Part shown: in pieces, positions 42,744-51,410 of the stretch
Position numbering within the stretch: the stretch's first letter is position 1
Layout of the letters: each line of letters opens with the position of its first letter
Assembly (NCBI RefSeq): GCF_002300165.1
Contig: NZ_MLCE01000019.1
Coordinates: 62,001-126,000 of the forward strand
DNA: 64,000 bases
Direction of reading: 5' to 3'
Source of the DNA: Streptomyces sp. Tue6028
GTDB lineage: Bacteria > Actinomycetota > Actinomycetes > Streptomycetales > Streptomycetaceae
The notes under the pieces: generated by a model
The model's input: the letters and a program-made list of their open reading frames with translations, nothing else
What the model was told of the DNA's origin: nothing
The model's database searches: none
Made by a program: the position numbers and the translations under genes

Positions 42744-44621
42744 TCACAGCTGGATCCGCGTCCGCTGCGTCAGTCCGTACTTGGACGCGATGGAGTTCCA
42801 CAGACGGGCGGCCTTCTCCTTCTCCGAGGAGGCCGTGCCGCTGGCCCGGGTGGCCGCCTGGGTCTGCCCGGTCTCGCGGGCATGGCCCTTGCGGCAGCCC
42901 TTCTTGCCGCCGACCTGGTCGGCCCAGGCCGCGTAGTGGTTGTCGGCCGACTGAGAGGCCTTCCAGGCGTTGGTGAGCGCGGTGGACAGCGCGGCGTGGT
43001 TCGGGAGCTTGTCCATGGACAGCGCGCCGAGCCGGGTGACCAGCTCGCCCCGCTGCTTGGCCGCGTCGCGCAGGTCGCTGGCCGCCTGGTCCAGGTTGTT
43101 GCACGCCCTCACGTTCGCCACGGCCTTGATCACCGAGTCACGGCTGTTGCTGCTGTCCGCGAGGAGCTTGTCCAGCTCGACGGCCTGCGCCTTGACCGGG
43201 TCCGCGGCCGGCGACGCCGATTCCTGCGTGGCGGGAGCCGTCGCCGACACGGTCTTGCTGCCGTCGTCCTTGGTGTCGGAGTCCCCGCCGCCGCTGAGCA
43301 GCGCACCGGCGCCGACGCCGAGCACGGCGATGCCGATGCCGATGGCCGCGATCAACGGGACGCGCGAGCCGCTGCGACCGCCGCGACCGCCGCCACCCCC
43401 CTCCGAGTCGGGGGTGCCTCCGCGCCGGGCGGCGGCCCGGCCGCCCGGGGCGGGTGACGCGTACGGGGCCTGCGCGCCGTACGGGGCCTGCGCGCCGTAC
43501 GGGGCCTGCTGGGCCGAGGGGTCGAAGCGCGGCATCTGCTGCGTCGACGCCGGCCCCTCCGGCTCGCTGCGGAAGAGGTTGTCGAACTCCGCCGGGGGCT
43601 GCCGGTCCTCCGGCCCGCCCGGACGTATGCCGTACGGCTCTGACCCGGGCTGCGCGGGAACGGAGGCCATGAACTGGGTGGCCTCGGCGTCCGGGTGCCC
43701 GGCGGTGGGCAGCGGCCCGGCCTCGGGGCCGCCCTGCGGCGCCCGGCCGAGGAACTGCGTGGCGTCGCCGGCCGGCATCTCGGGCGGCAGTGCCCCCGGG
43801 GCGACCGGCGGGATGAACTGGGTGGCGCCCTCGTCGGGCGTGGCGGGGACGGGCGGGATGAACTGGGTCGCTCCCTCGTCACCGGCCGGGGCGGGCGGTA
43901 TGTGAGGTATGTACTGCGTGGCGCCGTCCACGGCAGCGGGCGGCAGCGGCGCGGAGGCCGGCGCCCCGGGGGCACCATAGCCGTCGGTGGCCTGCGGGAG
44001 AGCCGCGCCGGGGTTGCCATAGCCGTCCGTGGCCTGCGGGAGAGCCGCGCCGGGGTTGCCATAGCCGTCCGTGGCCTGCGGGAGAGCCGCGCCGGGGTTG
44101 CCATAGCCGTCCGTGGCCTGCGGGAGAGCCGCGCCGGGGTGCTGCACCGGGGGCGGGTAACCGTACCCGCTGCCCGCGTGCCCGCCCGGCGCCTGTGGAG
44201 CGGCGCCGCCCGGCACGCCGAAGGGCGCCTGCGCGCCCTCGGGCGGCAGCGGGCCCGCACCGGCCGGCGGCTGCGGCAGGTATCCCTGCGGCTGCTGGGC
44301 CGCGTGCGCGCCGGAGGCGGCCCAGCCCTGGGAGGAGTCGGAGGTGCCCCAGTCGGAGGCGGGCGCGGACGGAGCCGGCGGCTCGGCGGCTCCCCATGCC
44401 TGGGCGTCGTTCTCGGGCGCACCCCAGCCCTCGGCGCCGCCGGGCGCGGGCGCGGCCGACTGGTCCGGGCCCCATGGCCGGCCCCAGGCCTGGCCGCCCG
44501 CCGGGGTCGCGGCGTCGCCCGCCGTACCGGGCAGCAGGGGCGCGCCACCGTCGGAGGGCAGCACGATGCCTTCGCGCGCGGGCCGCGCCGAGGGCTCCTC
44601 GCCCTGTCCGCTCTGCGTCAC
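42744..44621 (-). CDS. Repeat-rich single-pass membrane protein with ATQ motifs
   Basis: 625 residues, GTG start five bases after GGAG. The first 380 residues are disordered Pro/Gly/Ala/Gln-rich sequence. They hold four perfect or near-perfect 14-residue repeats (PGAALPQATDGYGN), five degenerate [DE]xATQ[FY] units (DGATQYIPHI, EGATQFIPPV twice, GDATQFLGRA, AEATQFMASV) and PYGAQA three times. A transmembrane helix follows a basic segment (VPLIAAIGIGIAVLGVGAGALL, about 425-446), then an extracellular helical domain of 180 residues. Conserved Thr in ATQ units could be phosphorylated by Ser/Thr kinases (inference). Family function unknown. Confidence 0.82.
   Translation of the reverse strand: MTQSGQGEEPSARPAREGIVLPSDGGAPLLPGTAGDAATPAGGQAWGRPWGPDQSAAPAPGGAEGWGAPENDAQAWGAAEPPAPSAPASDWGTSDSSQGWAASGAHAAQQPQGYLPQPPAGAGPLPPEGAQAPFGVPGGAAPQAPGGHAGSGYGYPPPVQHPGAALPQATDGYGNPGAALPQATDGYGNPGAALPQATDGYGNPGAALPQATDGYGAPGAPASAPLPPAAVDGATQYIPHIPPAPAGDEGATQFIPPVPATPDEGATQFIPPVAPGALPPEMPAGDATQFLGRAPQGGPEAGPLPTAGHPDAEATQFMASVPAQPGSEPYGIRPGGPEDRQPPAEFDNLFRSEPEGPASTQQMPRFDPSAQQAPYGAQAPYGAQAPYASPAPGGRAAARRGGTPDSEGGGGGRGGRSGSRVPLIAAIGIGIAVLGVGAGALLSGGGDSDTKDDGSKTVSATAPATQESASPAADPVKAQAVELDKLLADSSNSRDSVIKAVANVRACNNLDQAASDLRDAAKQRGELVTRLGALSMDKLPNHAALSTALTNAWKASQSADNHYAAWADQVGGKKGCRKGHARETGQTQAATRASGTASSEKEKAARLWNSIASKYGLTQRTRIQL
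43969..44136. repeat. 42-bp in-frame tandem repeat, four copies
   Basis: Four head-to-tail 42-bp units; the three at 44011-44136 are identical and the one at 43969-44010 diverges at its left end. They encode the 14-residue repeat of the membrane protein. Identity down to silent positions indicates recent expansion. Confidence 0.9.
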
Positions 44622-44853
44622 CGGGACTCCTACGAATGGGGGACCTTCGGAATCGTCGGCTCACGCTACCGGGTCCCCACAACCCGGTGCCACGCAGCAC
44701 GGGACGTGACGCCCGCCCCCTGTGACCCGGGTAACGAATCCGTCCCGCGCGGCGCTGTATATGGCTCCTTTCTTCACCACCGCGTCCGTTTCCCCGCCGT
44801 TCACGCCCGGGCGGACCGTGCGTTCATGTCGCCCGCACGCCCCGCCCTCGGGC

Positions 44854-46239
44854 TCACGCCGCCGCCTGGAGGTCCATCCGCGCGCCGAACTCCCGGACCA
44901 CCGGCTCGTCCCGATACGGCTCCAGCCGCTGCTGGAGGTCGTCGAGATACTCCGCGCCCCGGTTGGAACGCAGCGTGCCCAGCAGCTCCACGGCGCGCAT
45001 CCCGGTGTGGCAGGCCTGCTCCACCTCGCGCTGCTGCACCTGCGCCGTGGCGAGCAGCACATAGCCGATCGCCCTGCGCCGGGCCCGCGACTCGGGGTGC
45101 CCGGCGAGGGACTCCTCCGCGCACCGCGCCGCCGCCTCCGCCTGTCCCAGGTCGCGGTGGCAGTGCGCCAGCTCGTCGGCGAGATAGGCCTCGTCGAAGT
45201 GCGCGATCCACGTCGGGTCGTCCCCGGAGGCCGCGTCCGCACCCTCCAGCGCGGTCACCGCGCGCCCGGACGCCAGCTGGGCGGCGCGCGCGTCGCCCAT
45301 CAGCGCGTGCCCGCGCGCCTCCGCGGCGTGGAACATCGACTCGGCTCGGGGCGTCACCCGCCCGCGTGCGCCCTCCTGCGCGGCGCGCGCCAGCTGCGCG
45401 ATCTCACGCGGGTTGCCGAGCTGTGCGGCCAGATGACTCATGGACGCGGCGAGCACATAGCCGCCGTACCCGCGGTCGCCGGCCGCCTGGGCGAGCCGCA
45501 GGGCCTGGATGTAGTAGCGCTGGGCGAGCCCCGGCTGGCCGGTGTCGACGGCCATGTACCCGGCGAGTTCCGTCAGCCGTGAGACCGCGGCGAACAGGTC
45601 GCGCCCGACCGCCTCCCGGTAGGAGCCGGCGAGCAGTCCGGACACCACGCTGTTCAGGTAGTGCACGACCACCGGGCGCACATGCCCGCTGCCGTACTGG
45701 TGGTCCAGGTCGACGAGCGCCTGGGTCATCGCGCGGACCGCCGCCACGTCCGAGAGCCCCACCCGCGGGCCCGCCGAACGCGCCACCTGGGCGTCCGGCG
45801 CCGAGATCAGCCAGTCCCGGCTGGGTTCGACGAGCGCGGAGGCGGCGACCGAGGAGCCGGACAGGAAGTCCCGTCGGCCCACGTCGCTGCGCCACAGCTC
45901 GCAGACCTGCTCGATGGCGCCCAGTACGGTCGGCGAGAACTGGAGGCCCACGCCGGACGCGAGGTTCTTGCCGTTGGCCATGCCGATCTCGTCGATCGTG
46001 ACCGTGCGGCCCAGCTTGCGTCCGAGCGCTTCCGCGATGATCGCCGGAGCCCGCCCGCGCGGCTGCTGTCCACGCAGCCAGCGCGCCACGGACGTCTTGT
46101 CGTAGCGCAGATCGAGACCGTGTTCCGCACCGCACATGTTGACCCGGCGCGCGAGCCCGGCGTTGGAACAGCCCGCTTCCTGGATGAGCGCCTGGAGCCG
46201 TTCGTTCGGCTGCCTGGCGATGAGAGGCCTTGCGGCCAT
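44854..46239 (-). CDS. XRE-type regulator with TPR-like C-terminal domain
   Basis: 461 residues. N-terminal helix-turn-helix-like segment (ERLQALIQEAGCSNAGLARRVNMCGAEHGLDLRYDKTSVARWLRGQQPRG), the characteristic ASSALVEPSRDW-type linker (GSSVAASALVEPSRDWLISAPD), then helical repeats (AGYMAVDTGQPGLAQRYYIQALRLAQAAGD, ELAHCHRDLGQAEAAARCAEESLAGHPESRARR) like NsdA/SCO4441-type proteins. Members influence antibiotic production and development in Streptomyces. Monocistronic; divergent from the primase-fold gene. Confidence 0.88.
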   Translation of the reverse strand: MAARPLIARQPNERLQALIQEAGCSNAGLARRVNMCGAEHGLDLRYDKTSVARWLRGQQPRGRAPAIIAEALGRKLGRTVTIDEIGMANGKNLASGVGLQFSPTVLGAIEQVCELWRSDVGRRDFLSGSSVAASALVEPSRDWLISAPDAQVARSAGPRVGLSDVAAVRAMTQALVDLDHQYGSGHVRPVVVHYLNSVVSGLLAGSYREAVGRDLFAAVSRLTELAGYMAVDTGQPGLAQRYYIQALRLAQAAGDRGYGGYVLAASMSHLAAQLGNPREIAQLARAAQEGARGRVTPRAESMFHAAEARGHALMGDARAAQLASGRAVTALEGADAASGDDPTWIAHFDEAYLADELAHCHRDLGQAEAAARCAEESLAGHPESRARRRAIGYVLLATAQVQQREVEQACHTGMRAVELLGTLRSNRGAEYLDDLQQRLEPYRDEPVVREFGARMDLQAAA

Positions 46240-46677
46240 GGCGTACCCCCTGCTCTCCGGCGGTTCGCCTCCGGGGCGTGCCGACCGGTGCCGAGTGAGC
46301 GATCGCGCTCGGGCCCCGCGGGCCCTTGCGCGTCGTCCCTCGCACCGGCACGCCCCTTCGACTCACCCGCCCGTGGCTGCGGTGCCTGCCCACGCACCGA
46401 CGTGACGTGTCTTCAGCGGCCGACCGCACCGAAAGAAGTCGGCCAGGAAGATCAATGCCCCGCAGACATGCCGAAGATGCGAGACATGTGAGGTTTGCCG
46501 GGGTAAAGGCGGTTGCCGACCCCACCGCTGCCTACCCACTCCCCGCGGTCGTTCCTCCCGCGCGCCCCCACACGTGCATCCATGCGCCCCAGACGCGGAA
46601 TCGATGCTCCTCCCCCGCGCGTGTGCCCCCCGTAACCCGAGGTGGACCCGGGAGTTGAGTTCCACGTGGAAAAGACC
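46240..46677. other. Divergent intergenic region
   Basis: 438 bp between the XRE regulator and the primase-fold gene. No supported ORF; contains the direct repeat GACGTGACGTG near 46399. Promoters presumably lie here but none could be assigned by eye. Confidence 0.4.
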
Positions 46678-47319
46678 ATGGCAGGCACCGAGTCCGCACA
46701 TATCCCCCAGCAGCGTGGCGAATCGCTGCAGGAAACCGCCGTGCGCTATGCCGATGAACGCCACTGGGACGTGGTCCCCGGCACCTGGCTGGAAGCCGTC
46801 GACGGGGTGCAGCACTGTTCCTGCGGCGAGCCCGCGTGCACCTCACCCGGCGCGCACCCGGCGCGCGAGGACTGGGCGACTCAGGCGACGGGCAGTGCGA
46901 CCGTCGCGCGCCGGCTGTGGTCGAAGCAGCCGGCGGCCTCGATCCTGCTGCCCACGGGGCGGACGTTCGACGCGATCGACGTCCCGGAGACGGCCGGTTT
47001 CCTCGCCCTGGCCCGCATGGAGCGCATGGAGCTGACCCTCGGTCCGGTCACCTGCACCCCGGACCGCCGCATGCACTTCTTCGTGCTTCCGGGTGCCGCC
47101 GCGAAGGTCCCCGACCTGGTGCGGAAGCTGGGCTGGCCGCCCGCCTCCCTCGATCTGCTGGCACTCGGCGAGGGCTCGTACGTGGCCGCCCCGCCCACCC
47201 GTTTCGGTTCCCGCGGCGCCGTGCAGTGGGCCCGCCGCCCCACGCCCGCCAACCGGTGGCTGCCGGACGCGGAGGAGCTCATCTCGCCCCTGGCGTACGC
47301 GTGCGGACGGGACCGGTAG
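46678..47319 (+). CDS. Bifunctional DNA primase/polymerase N-terminal domain-like protein
   Basis: 213 residues from the ATG; in-frame GTGs at 46642 and 46666 are possible starts. Prim-Pol-type N-terminal region: LQETAVRYADERHWDVVPGTWLEAVDGVQHCSCGEPACTSPGAHPAREDW with paired cysteines, then SILLPTGRTFDAIDVPETAGFLALARM. Streptomyces carry many stand-alone copies of this domain; catalytic Asp residues of active primases (DxD) are reduced to DAIDVP here. Probably not a replicative enzyme; role unknown. Confidence 0.8.
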   Translation: MAGTESAHIPQQRGESLQETAVRYADERHWDVVPGTWLEAVDGVQHCSCGEPACTSPGAHPAREDWATQATGSATVARRLWSKQPAASILLPTGRTFDAIDVPETAGFLALARMERMELTLGPVTCTPDRRMHFFVLPGAAAKVPDLVRKLGWPPASLDLLALGEGSYVAAPPTRFGSRGAVQWARRPTPANRWLPDAEELISPLAYACGRDR

Positions 47320-47407
47320 CACCGCCGACCGCCTTGCCCGCCACCGCCGTTCGGCGCCGGCGGGCGCACGGCCGTCCGCGGTCGCCGCACCCACGTAGGG
47401 TTCTCGC

Positions 47408-48199
47408 ATGACCGAGGGAGCAGGGGCCGGTGTGCCCGCCGTACGCGTACAGGGGCTCTGGAAGCGGTTCGGGGAACAGATCGCCGTCGCGGGGATCGAT
47501 CTGGAGCTGCCCGCGGGCCGGTTCATCGGGCTCGTCGGCCCGAACGGGGCCGGCAAGACCACCACGCTGTCGATGGTGACCGGGTTGCTCAGGCCCGACC
47601 AGGGGACCGTCGAGGTCGTCGGCCACGACGTGTGGCGCGACCCGGTGGAGGTGAAGGCCCGCATCGGCGTGCTGCCCGAGGGGCTGCGGCTGTTCGAACG
47701 GCTCTCGGGGCGCGAACTCCTCGCCTACACGGGCCGGCTGCGCGGTCTGCCCGGCGCCGAGGTCGACAAGCGCGCCACCCAACTCCTCGACGTGCTCGAC
47801 CTCGCGGGCTCCCAGCACAAACTCGTCGTCGACTACTCGACCGGCATGCGCAAGAAGATCGGCCTGGCCTGCGCCCTCCTGCACAACCCGGAGGTCCTCT
47901 TCCTCGACGAGCCGTTCGAGGGCGTCGACCCCGTCTCCGCGCAGACGATCCGCGGTGTCCTGGAGCGCTACACCGGCTCCGGCGCCACGGTCGTGTTCTC
48001 CTCCCATGTGATGGAGCTGGTGGAGTCGCTGTGCGACTGGGTCGCCGTGATGGCCGCGGGGCGCATCCGCGCGCACGGCCCGCTCGCCGAGGTCCGCGGC
48101 GGCGCGCCCTCCCTCCAGGAAGCCTTCCTCGAACTGGTCGGCGCGCAGGGCCGCATCGCCGGGGCCGATCTGGACTGGCTGGGCGGCGGGGCACGATGA
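47408..48199 (+). CDS. ABC transporter ATP-binding protein
   Basis: 263 residues. Walker A GPNGAGKTTT, Q-loop region, signature STGMRKKIGLACAL (degenerate LSGGQ), Walker B EVLFLDEPFEGVDP and H-loop VVFSSHVMELVE. ABC-2 exporter type. Its TGA overlaps the ATG of the permease gene (ATGA), so the two are coupled and form one exporter of unknown substrate in the cytoplasmic membrane. Confidence 0.94.
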   Translation: MTEGAGAGVPAVRVQGLWKRFGEQIAVAGIDLELPAGRFIGLVGPNGAGKTTTLSMVTGLLRPDQGTVEVVGHDVWRDPVEVKARIGVLPEGLRLFERLSGRELLAYTGRLRGLPGAEVDKRATQLLDVLDLAGSQHKLVVDYSTGMRKKIGLACALLHNPEVLFLDEPFEGVDPVSAQTIRGVLERYTGSGATVVFSSHVMELVESLCDWVAVMAAGRIRAHGPLAEVRGGAPSLQEAFLELVGAQGRIAGADLDWLGGGAR

Positions 48200-49809
48200 G
48201 CGCCGCGGGCGGCGTCTCCGCCGCATCGATCACCCCCGTCGTCGTACGGCTGAAGCTGTCGCTGCTGCGCAACGGGCTGCGCCAGTCGGCCGGCCGGCGG
48301 GCCGCGTACATCTCCTCCGTCGTCCTCGTCCTGCTCTTCGCCGCCCTTCAGCTGATCGGCCTGATCGCACTGCGCGGCAACACCCACGCCCCCGCCGTCG
48401 CCCTGCTGCTGGTGGCGCTGCTCGCACTCGGCTGGGCCGTGATGCCGCTGTTCTTCCCCAGCGGCGACGAGACCCTCGACCCGACGCGTCTGGTGATGCT
48501 GCCGCTGCGTCCGCGCCCGCTGGTACGGGCGCTGCTGGCGGCCTCCCTGGTCGGCGTCGGGCCCCTCTTCACGCTCTGTCTGCTGCTCGGCTCGGTGATC
48601 TCCGTGGCGCACGGCGCGGCGGCGTACGTCACCGCCGTCGTCGCCGTGGCCGTCGCCCTCCTCGTCTCCGTGGCCCTCGCACGGGCCGTCGCCGCCGCCA
48701 ACATCCGGCTGCTGTCCAGCCGCAAGGGCCGTGATCTCGCGGTGCTCAGCGGTCTGGTGATCGCGGTCGGCGCGCAGCTGGTCAACTTCGGTGCGCAGCG
48801 GCTCGGTTCGGCGGGCGGTCTGTCGCAGCTCGACCCCGTGGCGGACGTACTGCGCTGGGTGCCGCCCGCCTCCGCGATCGGCGCGGTGGACTCGGTGAGC
48901 GACGGGTCGTACGCGACCGGCGTGGTCCAACTGCTGCTGGCCGTGGCCGCCTTGGCGGGGCTGCTGGCACTGTGGTCCCGGCATCTGACCCGTCTGATGA
49001 CCTCGCCGGACGGTTCGACGCTTCAGGCGGCCGAGCCGGCCGCGCGGGAGAAGGGGGCGTCGGGAGCGGCCCGGCTGCTGCCGTCCGGGCGCACCGGGAC
49101 CGTCATGGAGCGCAGCCTGCGTTATGTGTGGCGCGATCCGAAGACCAAGGCGGCATGGGTGACGTCGCTGGCCATCGGGCTGATCGTGCCGGTGTTCAAC
49201 GCTCTCCAGGGCACCGGTTCGATCTACTTCGCGTGCTTCGCCGCGGGGATGCTCGGCATCCAGATGTACAACCAGTTCGGGCAGGACACGTCCGCCTTCT
49301 GGATGGTCGCGATGACGATCTCGTCCACTCGGGACGCGTACGTCGAGCTGCGCGGGCGTGCGCTGGCGCTGCTGGTGATCACCCTGCCGTACGCGACGCT
49401 CGTGACCGTCCTGACGACGGCGATGCTCGGCGACTGGCCGAAGCTGCCGGAGGTGCTCGGTCTGTCCTTCGCGCTGCTCGGCGCGATGCTGGCGACCGGC
49501 GCGTGGTCCTCGGCGCGCTTCCCGTACTCGATCCCGCAGGAGGGCTACAAGAACGTGGCCCCGGGGCAGGCGGGCCTCGCCTGGATCTCCGTCGTCGGCG
49601 GCATGGTCTCGGCGGCGCTGCTCGCGGCCCCCGTCATCGCGCTCACCATCTGGCTGAACGTGACGTCGGGCGGCGACGACTGGAGCTGGCTGGTGCTGCC
49701 GCTGGGCGCCGGATACGGGGCCCTGATCACGGAGCTGGGGCTGCGGATGGCGGCACCGCGGACGGCAGGGCGGCTGCCGGAGATACTGGCGGCGGTCAGC
49801 AAGGGCTGA
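48196..49809 (+). CDS. ABC-2 type transporter permease
   Basis: 537 residues with about twelve hydrophobic helices (first pair about 35-85, last at about 500-520) and a basic/Ala-rich loop near 270-300 splitting two six-helix halves. No signal peptide and no catalytic motifs. The layout matches the large transporter-permease family found next to GPNGAGKTTT ATPases in actinobacteria. Start fixed by the 4-nt overlap. A 21-bp tandem array begins nine bases after the stop codon. Confidence 0.9.
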   Translation: MSAAGGVSAASITPVVVRLKLSLLRNGLRQSAGRRAAYISSVVLVLLFAALQLIGLIALRGNTHAPAVALLLVALLALGWAVMPLFFPSGDETLDPTRLVMLPLRPRPLVRALLAASLVGVGPLFTLCLLLGSVISVAHGAAAYVTAVVAVAVALLVSVALARAVAAANIRLLSSRKGRDLAVLSGLVIAVGAQLVNFGAQRLGSAGGLSQLDPVADVLRWVPPASAIGAVDSVSDGSYATGVVQLLLAVAALAGLLALWSRHLTRLMTSPDGSTLQAAEPAAREKGASGAARLLPSGRTGTVMERSLRYVWRDPKTKAAWVTSLAIGLIVPVFNALQGTGSIYFACFAAGMLGIQMYNQFGQDTSAFWMVAMTISSTRDAYVELRGRALALLVITLPYATLVTVLTTAMLGDWPKLPEVLGLSFALLGAMLATGAWSSARFPYSIPQEGYKNVAPGQAGLAWISVVGGMVSAALLAAPVIALTIWLNVTSGGDDWSWLVLPLGAGYGALITELGLRMAAPRTAGRLPEILAAVSKG

Positions 49810-49818
49810 GCCACGGGC

Positions 49819-49944
49819 CGGCCCCGGTCCTGTGCGGCCGGTACCGGTCCCGTGCAGGTCGGCACCGGTCCCGTGCAGGTCGGCACCGGTCCCGTGCAGG
49901 TCGGCACCGGTCCCGTGCAGGTCGGCACCGGTCCCGTGCGGCCC
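49819..49944. repeat. 21-bp tandem repeat, six copies
   Basis: Six 21-bp units; those at 49861-49923 are identical and the outer ones diverge. Each unit starts GGCACCGGTCCC and continues GTGCAGGTC, so GCAC and GTGC within a unit could pair as a short hairpin. Located just after the permease stop codon in non-coding DNA. Confidence 0.9.
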
Positions 49945-50143
49945 GAAGTGGCGCCCTGGGGGCGCCCTGACGCGGACGCTCCGCCGCGGAGCACGGACGG
50001 CGGACGACGGCAGGTCCGGGGCGCGGCCCCGTCACGGGGCCCGGACGCGGGCCGGGATGCGGGCCGGGACGAGGTCGCGGGTACGGGACCACTCAGATGC
50101 GGGCGCCGCCCGGATACGGGCGCCGAGGCCGGTGCGGGACGCA

Positions 50144-50305
50144 GGGGGTTTCGTTTGGATCAGGCCGGGTCCGCGGCGCCCGGCACGGCACCTCGCCGCG
50201 TTGTCGGACCACCCGAGTACGCCCAGTACGCAGGTGATCCTCCGCCTTGCGATGCACCGCACCGGACGCCGCGGACTGATCCGACCTGATCCGAACGAAA
50301 CCCCC
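50144..50305. repeat. Imperfect palindromic element of about 160 bp
   Basis: The left arm starts GGGGGTTTCGTTTGGATCAGG-type sequence at 50144-50164. The right arm (50285-50305) is its reverse complement with one mismatch. Similarity continues inward for another 20 bp or so with a 4-base gap (TCCGCGGCGCCCGG against TCCGCGGCGTCCGG). About 75 bp of unique sequence lies between. The right arm runs into the stop codon of the alpha/beta hydrolase. This may be a MITE-like or REP-like element, or a bidirectional terminator. Confidence 0.65.
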
Positions 50306-51174
50306 TAGCCGGTGAGGACGCCGTCGAGGAACGGCTCGATGGCCGCGCGCCAGGCCTCCGGCTGGTCGTAGTGCACGAGGTGTCCGGCGTCGGCCACCTC
50401 CGCGTACTGGCCGCGCGGCAGGACGCGGACCATCTCCTGGGACTCGGCCCGGCCCAGTTCGCCGTCGAGGCCCCGGACGACCAGGGCGGGGCACCGGACC
50501 TGCGCGAGCTCCTCCCAGTGGGCGTCGTACACCCAGGTCTGGCGGGACTTGAGCATCTGCTCCGGTTCGAAGACCGGGCGCCACCCGTCCGGGGACTCGT
50601 GCATCACTTCGGCGTAGAACTCGCCGCGGGACGGGTTGGGGCGCTCCACCCAGGGGTCGTCCTCACCGAACCACTTCCGTACGTCGGCGAGGGTGGCGAA
50701 GGGCACGGGCCAGGCCTTGAACCAGTCCTCCCACTCGCGCTGGGACGCGGCCCCGAGCGCGGAGGCCCGCATGTCGCAGATGATCACTCCGCGGACGAGG
50801 TCGGGGCGCTTGGCGGCGAGCTGCCAGGCGGTCAGCGCGCCCATGGCATGGCCGATCAGGACGGCGGGGGCGAGACCGAGCTGTTCGAGAGCGGCCTCTG
50901 CGTCCTCCACATAGGCCTCGCGGGTGTACTCCGCCTCCGGCGGCTTCTCGCTCTGGCCGTGGCCGCGCTGGTCGAGCGCGACGGCACGGTGCCGCTCGGA
51001 GAGCCAGCGGGCGGTGGACGCCCAGTGCGAGGCACGGCCCATGAGGCCGTGCAGTAACAGCACGCCGGGCGACTCCTCCGAGGCCCTGGGCGGGTCGGTC
51101 TTCGGCGGGTCGGCGAACTCCCAGGCGGCGAGGCGTACGCCGCCCGTTCCCCTCACGTCGATGCGCCGCACCAT
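50305..51174 (-). CDS. Alpha/beta hydrolase
   Basis: 289 residues. Alpha/beta hydrolase fold: VLLLHGLMGRASHWASTARWLSERHRAVALDQRGHGQSEKP, nucleophile-elbow-like VLIGHAMGALTAWQLAAKRPDLVRGVI in which the usual GxSxG Ser is His-Ala (GHAMG), acid in VVRGLDGELG and His in EVADAGHLVHYDQPEAW. The nucleophile position reads A, not S, in GHAMG, so it may be a non-hydrolytic homologue or use another residue. Monocistronic, leftward. Confidence 0.88.
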   Translation of the reverse strand: MVRRIDVRGTGGVRLAAWEFADPPKTDPPRASEESPGVLLLHGLMGRASHWASTARWLSERHRAVALDQRGHGQSEKPPEAEYTREAYVEDAEAALEQLGLAPAVLIGHAMGALTAWQLAAKRPDLVRGVIICDMRASALGAASQREWEDWFKAWPVPFATLADVRKWFGEDDPWVERPNPSRGEFYAEVMHESPDGWRPVFEPEQMLKSRQTWVYDAHWEELAQVRCPALVVRGLDGELGRAESQEMVRVLPRGQYAEVADAGHLVHYDQPEAWRAAIEPFLDGVLTG

Positions 51175-51303
51175 CGGGCACCCCCCTAGCTCGCTCGGAC
51201 CGGCTCACTCCCGCTCGAACCGGCCGGTCCACTCGTACCGCTTCCTGCCGCTGCTCCTGCTGGTGTGCTGCTCTACATGTACCCCTGACGCACCGCCACG
51301 TTA

Positions 51304-51354
51304 TCGAATGAGGTTTCGAAAATGGGCCTCCTGGCTGCAACACCCCTCATTCGA
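51304..51354. promoter_or_regulatory. Perfect 10-bp inverted repeat with 31-bp spacer
   Basis: TCGAATGAGG (51304-51313) and CCTCATTCGA (51345-51354), about 130 bp upstream of the hydrolase start. It may be a regulator binding site or a looped RNA stem; no known family assigned. Confidence 0.5.
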
Positions 51355-51410
51355 GTGACCATGTCCCAGGATTGACCGCCGCCGCCGAGGGGAGATCTTC
51401 AGCGGGAGGC

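Noticed and set aside
43969-44136. CRISPR array
   Set aside because: Repeats are directly adjacent without spacers, lie in a coding frame and encode a 14-residue peptide repeat.
44801-45211. Minus-strand ORF inside the XRE regulator region
   Set aside because: Out-of-frame shadow of the regulator's C-terminal repeats.
49819-49944. CRISPR or replication iterons
   Set aside because: No spacers, no cas genes, no replication initiator gene nearby; simple minisatellite.
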